From contig CALDTD010000116.1 in the NCBI GenBank assembly GCA_937924345.1, positions 1 to 8,872 on the forward strand: a stretch of DNA of 8,872 bases. Direction: 5' to 3'. The notes beneath the pieces were generated by a model. That model saw only the letters and a program-made list of their open reading frames with translations. It was not told the origin of the DNA and did not search any database. Source of the stretch: an uncultured Flavobacteriales bacterium. Lineage in GTDB: Bacteria > Bacteroidota > Bacteroidia > Flavobacteriales_D > Parvicellaceae. Below are positions 5,228 through 8,872 of this stretch, one piece after another (positions within the stretch are counted from its first letter, which is position 1; every line of letters begins with the position of its first letter). Made by a program: the position numbers and the translations under genes.

Positions 5228-7182
5228 AGAATTTATTTAAATTATTGATATCGGTTTTAATTATATTTTCTTTCCTAGATATATTTAGTCAAGGCGGAGT
5301 AGGAATAAACAATACAGGAGTTTCTCCTAATAATTCTGCAATGTTGGATGTAGTAAGCTCCAACAAAGGTTTATTAATCCCAAGAGTAGCTTTAACTAGT
5401 ACTACAGATGCAACAACTATAACAAGTGGTAATGTACTTTCTTTATTAGTTTTTAATTCTGCTACGGCAGCAGACGTTGTTCCAGGATATTATTATTGGG
5501 ATGGTACCGTTTGGAAAACCATAGGGGGCGATGCCAATACAGATAATCAAGATTTATCTTATGACGCTGCCACAGGAATACTATCCTTGACTAATGATGG
5601 ATCAACAGTAGATTTAAACCCAATTAAAGATCACGATTGGTACGAAGTAGGAGGAGTTTCACAGGCTGATAACATCAATGATGATGTTTTTACACAAGGA
5701 AGAGTTGGGATAGGAATTTCAAACCCCGCTGCGAAACTGCATGTTGAAGAAAATTTTGATGGTCGCACAGCCATTAGAATTACGAATACATCTTCTGGTG
5801 TTTCAGCTTCTACAGGTATTTCTGTTACAAACGATGTGGGTTTTGGGTACTTAAGTTTGTTTTCTAGTAGTTACAACTTAAATCCAGATATTAATAATCA
5901 ATTAGTTATTAGAGCTGGTGATGCTATAAATAATGGAATTAAACTTTGGGCTGGTAATAATACGGATATTTCTTTTAATAACGGAGGTGCGGATCCAGCC
6001 AATACAAAAATGATAATAAAAGGAAATGGTAATGTAGGAATAGGAACAGTAAATCCTATTGGGAAATTACACGTATCAGCAGGTGTTTCAGATTCTGCGT
6101 TGGTAGTGAGTAATAATAGTTTTATAGGCGTTAATAACACTAGTCCTCAAGCCAATATTCATGTAAAGGGGAGTGGTATTTTCGAAACTCCTTCTGGAGC
6201 TCATCTTACGATTAAAAATACTGCTGGGACTAGTATCGCTCAATTTCAGATAAATAATTCAACATTAGAATTTACCAACGGAGCAAAAAGATTTAATATT
6301 AATCGTATTTCTGATGATAATTTGACTATAAATGCAGGAGGAGGTTCTGTGGGGATTGGAAGAACAGCTTTATACCCAGGTAGATTAACTGTTTTTGGTC
6401 TTACTGATGATGCAACAGCAAATGCTTTTACTGTTTTAGATAGTAATTTGACTAACTTTAACTTTTTATTTAATGTTAGAAACGATGGTAATGTAGGTGT
6501 TGGGACGGCAACGCCAATCGAAAAACTAGATGTTTTAGGAAATATAAAAATGAGTAGTACTGCTGGAGAGTTTATTATTAAAGACTTAGATGGTATAAAA
6601 GATACAGATGGTCTTCAGGGAAGTATTCGATTTAGAGATCAGAACGAAGCTTTAATGGGGGTAATTGGTTTTTCTACTTCCGTACAAAGTATGTCAATTC
6701 AAAATAGAAATGTTAATGGAGGTATTTCTTGGTCTGTGGGAGGTACTTTTAGTAATATGAATTTATTTGCAAATGGTAATCTAAGCATAGGGGGCGGAGG
6801 ATCAGCAGAAAGATTAAATGTTGGTGGGAATGTAAAAGCAACAGGTTCATTTATTTCTGGAACAACAACTTATGCAGATTATGTTTTTGAAGATTACTTT
6901 GAAGGAGAATCTAAAATAAATTCTGATTATAAATTTTTGTCATTAGACGAGGTAGAGAAATTTATTATAAAAGAAAAACATTTGCCAGGAGTTAAATCAA
7001 TAAAAGAAGTTGAAACAAAAGATGGCTACGTAATTAATTTAGGTGAAACTTCTGTTAAGAATTTAGAAAAAATAGAAGAATTATATCTGCACGTTATCGA
7101 GGTGAATAAAAAACTAATGATAGAGCAAGAGAAAAACAGACAATTAGAAAAAAGATTGTCTAAACTAGAAAACAAGAAGTAG
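5224..7182 (+). CDS. Secreted fibre-like/adhesin-like protein with GxVGIGT repeats (paralogue A)
   Basis: 652 residues. The signal peptide (1 to about 22, ending DIFS before QGGVG) is followed by the Bacteroidota head motif GVGINNTGVSP, SAMLDVVSSNKGLLIPRV, then a YYYWDGTVWK segment and an LSYDAATGILSLTNDG segment. The body has six spaced motifs of the form GNVGIGT-xP-xxKLHV, at about residues 159, 269, 299, 374, 422 and 518, the third and last being degenerate. The C-terminus has a conserved-looking module (YADYVFEDYF from 550, HLPGV at 586-590, NLGETSV at 605-611), then a predicted coiled coil (about 611-650, rich in Glu/Lys/Leu). This resembles phage tail-fibre-like surface proteins of the phylum, but I see no S74 endosialidase-chaperone motif and no clear type IX secretion C-terminal signal. 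Probably an extracellular repetitive fibre or adhesin; ligand unknown. One base separates it from paralogue B. Confidence 0.85.
   Translation: MKNLFKLLISVLIIFSFLDIFSQGGVGINNTGVSPNNSAMLDVVSSNKGLLIPRVALTSTTDATTITSGNVLSLLVFNSATAADVVPGYYYWDGTVWKTIGGDANTDNQDLSYDAATGILSLTNDGSTVDLNPIKDHDWYEVGGVSQADNINDDVFTQGRVGIGISNPAAKLHVEENFDGRTAIRITNTSSGVSASTGISVTNDVGFGYLSLFSSSYNLNPDINNQLVIRAGDAINNGIKLWAGNNTDISFNNGGADPANTKMIIKGNGNVGIGTVNPIGKLHVSAGVSDSALVVSNNSFIGVNNTSPQANIHVKGSGIFETPSGAHLTIKNTAGTSIAQFQINNSTLEFTNGAKRFNINRISDDNLTINAGGGSVGIGRTALYPGRLTVFGLTDDATANAFTVLDSNLTNFNFLFNVRNDGNVGVGTATPIEKLDVLGNIKMSSTAGEFIIKDLDGIKDTDGLQGSIRFRDQNEALMGVIGFSTSVQSMSIQNRNVNGGISWSVGGTFSNMNLFANGNLSIGGGGSAERLNVGGNVKATGSFISGTTTYADYVFEDYFEGESKINSDYKFLSLDEVEKFIIKEKHLPGVKSIKEVETKDGYVINLGETSVKNLEKIEELYLHVIEVNKKLMIEQEKNRQLEKRLSKLENKK
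5290..5715 (+). repeat. Duplicated 426-bp head block, copy A
   Basis: This block encodes residues 23-164 of paralogue A, from the mature N-terminal Gln to the first GRVGIG motif. It aligns without gaps to 7241-7666. By hand count 375 of 426 bases and 127 of 142 residues match, with an identical run of 46 bases beginning in the codon after IPRV. The homology starts at the predicted signal-peptide cleavage site and ends at the first GxVGIG motif; on either side the two genes differ strongly. Confidence 0.92.
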
Positions 7183-7183
7183 T

Positions 7184-8872
7184 ATGAAAAAAATAATATT
7201 TTCTTTAGTAAGTTTACTCAGTTTTGGAACTTTAATTGGTCAAGGAGGCGTAGGAATAAACAATACAGGGGTTTCTCCAAGCAATTCTGCGATGTTAGAC
7301 ATAGTTAGTCCAGATAAAGGTTTATTAATCCCAAGAGTATCTTTAACTAGTACTACAGATGCAACAACTATAACAAGTGGTAATGTGCTTTCGTTATTAG
7401 TTTTTAATACTGCTACGGCAGCAGACGTTGTTCCAGGGTATTATTATTGGGATGGTACTGTTTGGAAAACAATAGGAGGAGATGCCAATACAGACAACCA
7501 AGATTTATCTTATGATGCTACCACAGGAATATTATCCTTGACTAATGATGGCACGACAGTAGATTTAAATCCAATTAAAGATCACGATTGGTATCAAGTA
7601 GGAGGAACTACACAGGCAGATAACATTGCTGATCAAATATATACTCAGGGAAGAGTTGGAATAGGAACAGCAACTCCCACGAGAGAGTTACATGTTAGGA
7701 GTGCTTTAACGTATGTTTCGATGTTTGAGTCTACAGGGGGGATTTCTGGAATAGCATTGCCAAACAGTTCTTCAACTGTTGGAACACAGGCTTTTAGGAC
7801 AAGTGGAAATGATGTTCAGGTTGTTAATGATGCAGTTCCCATGTTGCACATAGGTGGAGATGTTGCAGATTATGGTAATCTAGGAGTTGGAACCACTACT
7901 CCTATTGCAAAAACTCATATTGTTTCCACTAGTAATGTAAATGCATTTAGAATACAGAGGGGACTTAGTCACATATTTGATGTCTTAAATACGGGGCAAA
8001 TAGGAGTAGGTACAAGTGTCAATGGGACAAATGATCAGGATGTGATTTTTAATCTTCAAGGAATAAACTCCGGAGGAACTCCAACAAACGATATATATTA
8101 TGTAGCATCAAGCGGCAGCCAACCAATAAGACAAATATATGGTAATGATGGGTCTAATTTTGGAACATTCAATTTTCAGAATGCTTCTACAGCCCCAGAT
8201 AAAAAGTTTTCTTTTACGATTAATTCTTCACCAGATACGATATTAAGCTTAGTTGGTAATGGTAATGTAGGTATAGGAACAACTGCTCCCACAACTCAAT
8301 TACATATTCAAACTACTGGAAATTCTCCAGTTTTGGTGGAAAGTACAGACCCTACCTCTCGAGTTAGAATTATAGACAATACAGGAGAAGTTTCTGTTGT
8401 GTCTAGTAATAATAATATGTATTTAACTACAAATGGTTCTAACGTAACGACTGACAGTAAAGTTGCAATTTTAGCCAATGGAGATGTTGGTATTGGAACA
8501 AATGCGCCTGTTCAAAGACTTGAGATTAGAAATACGATCAATAATTCTGGACAGACTACCTTTAGAGGAGCAAATAGTATGATGCGTTTATATAATGTTG
8601 ATGGATCTGATGGTAATTCTACTTTTATACGAACTAGTGTTTTGGGGGATGGTTATCATTTTGGAAGCTTTTTGAATACAAATGATGATGTTGCGTTTCA
8701 AATTAGAAAAGAATTAACTTCAGATGCTTCAGATGTGGTTAGATTTCACATTTCTGACAATGGAAATATAGGTATAGGCACAACTGCCCCCTCTCAAAGA
8801 CTTGATGTAGTTGGTAACGTAAGAGTATCGGGTTCTTATATCTCGGGAGCTACCACATTAAATGTTCCCGAT
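7184..8872 (+). CDS. Secreted fibre-like/adhesin-like protein with GxVGIGT repeats (paralogue B, 3' truncated by window edge)
   Basis: 563 residues visible, open to the last base. ATG at 7184 lies one base after the TAG of paralogue A, so the two are almost certainly co-transcribed and probably translationally linked. The signal peptide (1 to about 19, ending TLIG before QGGVG) differs from that of A, but residues 20-161 are nearly identical to A. The body is unrelated apart from six GxxGIGT/GVGT motifs at about residues 156, 231, 271, 360, 433 and 527, most followed by xPxxxLHI-type strands. The visible end (GNVRVSGSYISGATT, from about 546) aligns with A just before its C-terminal module, so about 100 residues, including the coiled coil, are probably missing. 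Likely an extracellular fibre or adhesin; ligand unknown. Confidence 0.85.
   Translation, partial: MKKIIFSLVSLLSFGTLIGQGGVGINNTGVSPSNSAMLDIVSPDKGLLIPRVSLTSTTDATTITSGNVLSLLVFNTATAADVVPGYYYWDGTVWKTIGGDANTDNQDLSYDATTGILSLTNDGTTVDLNPIKDHDWYQVGGTTQADNIADQIYTQGRVGIGTATPTRELHVRSALTYVSMFESTGGISGIALPNSSSTVGTQAFRTSGNDVQVVNDAVPMLHIGGDVADYGNLGVGTTTPIAKTHIVSTSNVNAFRIQRGLSHIFDVLNTGQIGVGTSVNGTNDQDVIFNLQGINSGGTPTNDIYYVASSGSQPIRQIYGNDGSNFGTFNFQNASTAPDKKFSFTINSSPDTILSLVGNGNVGIGTTAPTTQLHIQTTGNSPVLVESTDPTSRVRIIDNTGEVSVVSSNNNMYLTTNGSNVTTDSKVAILANGDVGIGTNAPVQRLEIRNTINNSGQTTFRGANSMMRLYNVDGSDGNSTFIRTSVLGDGYHFGSFLNTNDDVAFQIRKELTSDASDVVRFHISDNGNIGIGTTAPSQRLDVVGNVRVSGSYISGATTLNVPD
7241..7666 (+). repeat. Duplicated 426-bp head block, copy B
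   Basis: This is the counterpart of 5290-5715 and encodes residues 20-161 of paralogue B. Length is the same with no gap. Differences are mostly third-position changes in the first two-thirds and cluster as amino-acid changes in the last 20 codons (EVGGVSQ versus QVGGTTQ, NINDDVF versus NIADQIY). Either a fairly recent duplication or continuing gene conversion between the two head segments would explain this. Confidence 0.92.

Noticed and set aside
5898..6140. Minus-strand open frame of 80 codons inside paralogue A
   Set aside because: Antisense shadow of the repetitive shaft; hydrophobic composition reflects the complementary codons.

Overview
The window looks like a chromosomal segment of a Bacteroidota bacterium, most likely a flavobacterium. 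The DNA is AT-rich and no Shine-Dalgarno-like sites precede the starts. A TAnnTTTG-type promoter element lies upstream of pyruvate kinase. The gene families (DUF5723/OmpA fusion, IPExxxVDY protein, GxVGIGT-repeat surface proteins) are typical of that phylum. All genes are on the + strand.

Layout. Bases 1-663 hold the 3' part of a secreted or surface-type hypothetical gene whose start lies outside the window. It is followed 26 bases later by a long outer-membrane protein gene (690-3143), with an N-terminal DUF5723-like barrel region, eight calcium-binding thrombospondin type 3 repeats and a peptidoglycan-binding OmpA domain. After 18 bases comes a small IPExxxVDY-family gene (3162-3578). A 148-base gap carries a recognisable promoter element and a strong imperfect palindrome, then pyruvate kinase (3727-5151). 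A 72-base gap is mostly six perfect copies of a 7-bp repeat embedded in a 19-codon upstream ORF. That ORF ends in an ATGA overlap with the first of two tandem paralogous genes (5224-7182; 7184 to the window edge) for secreted fibre-like or adhesin-like proteins.

How the parts relate. The first three genes are closely spaced and may be co-transcribed; genes 1 and 2 form a pair that I recall from other Bacteroidota as an envelope unit of unknown role. pyk is housekeeping glycolysis with its own promoter. The two paralogues are one base apart and surely co-transcribed. They share an almost identical 142-residue mature N-terminus, then diverge completely in the shaft region, which is built around recurring GxVGIGT...LHV motifs. 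The most interesting point is the 7-bp repeat. Its copy number would set whether the upstream ORF ends at, reads past, or fuses in frame to the first surface protein, which is the arrangement expected of a phase-variable switch. That mechanism is inferred from sequence only.
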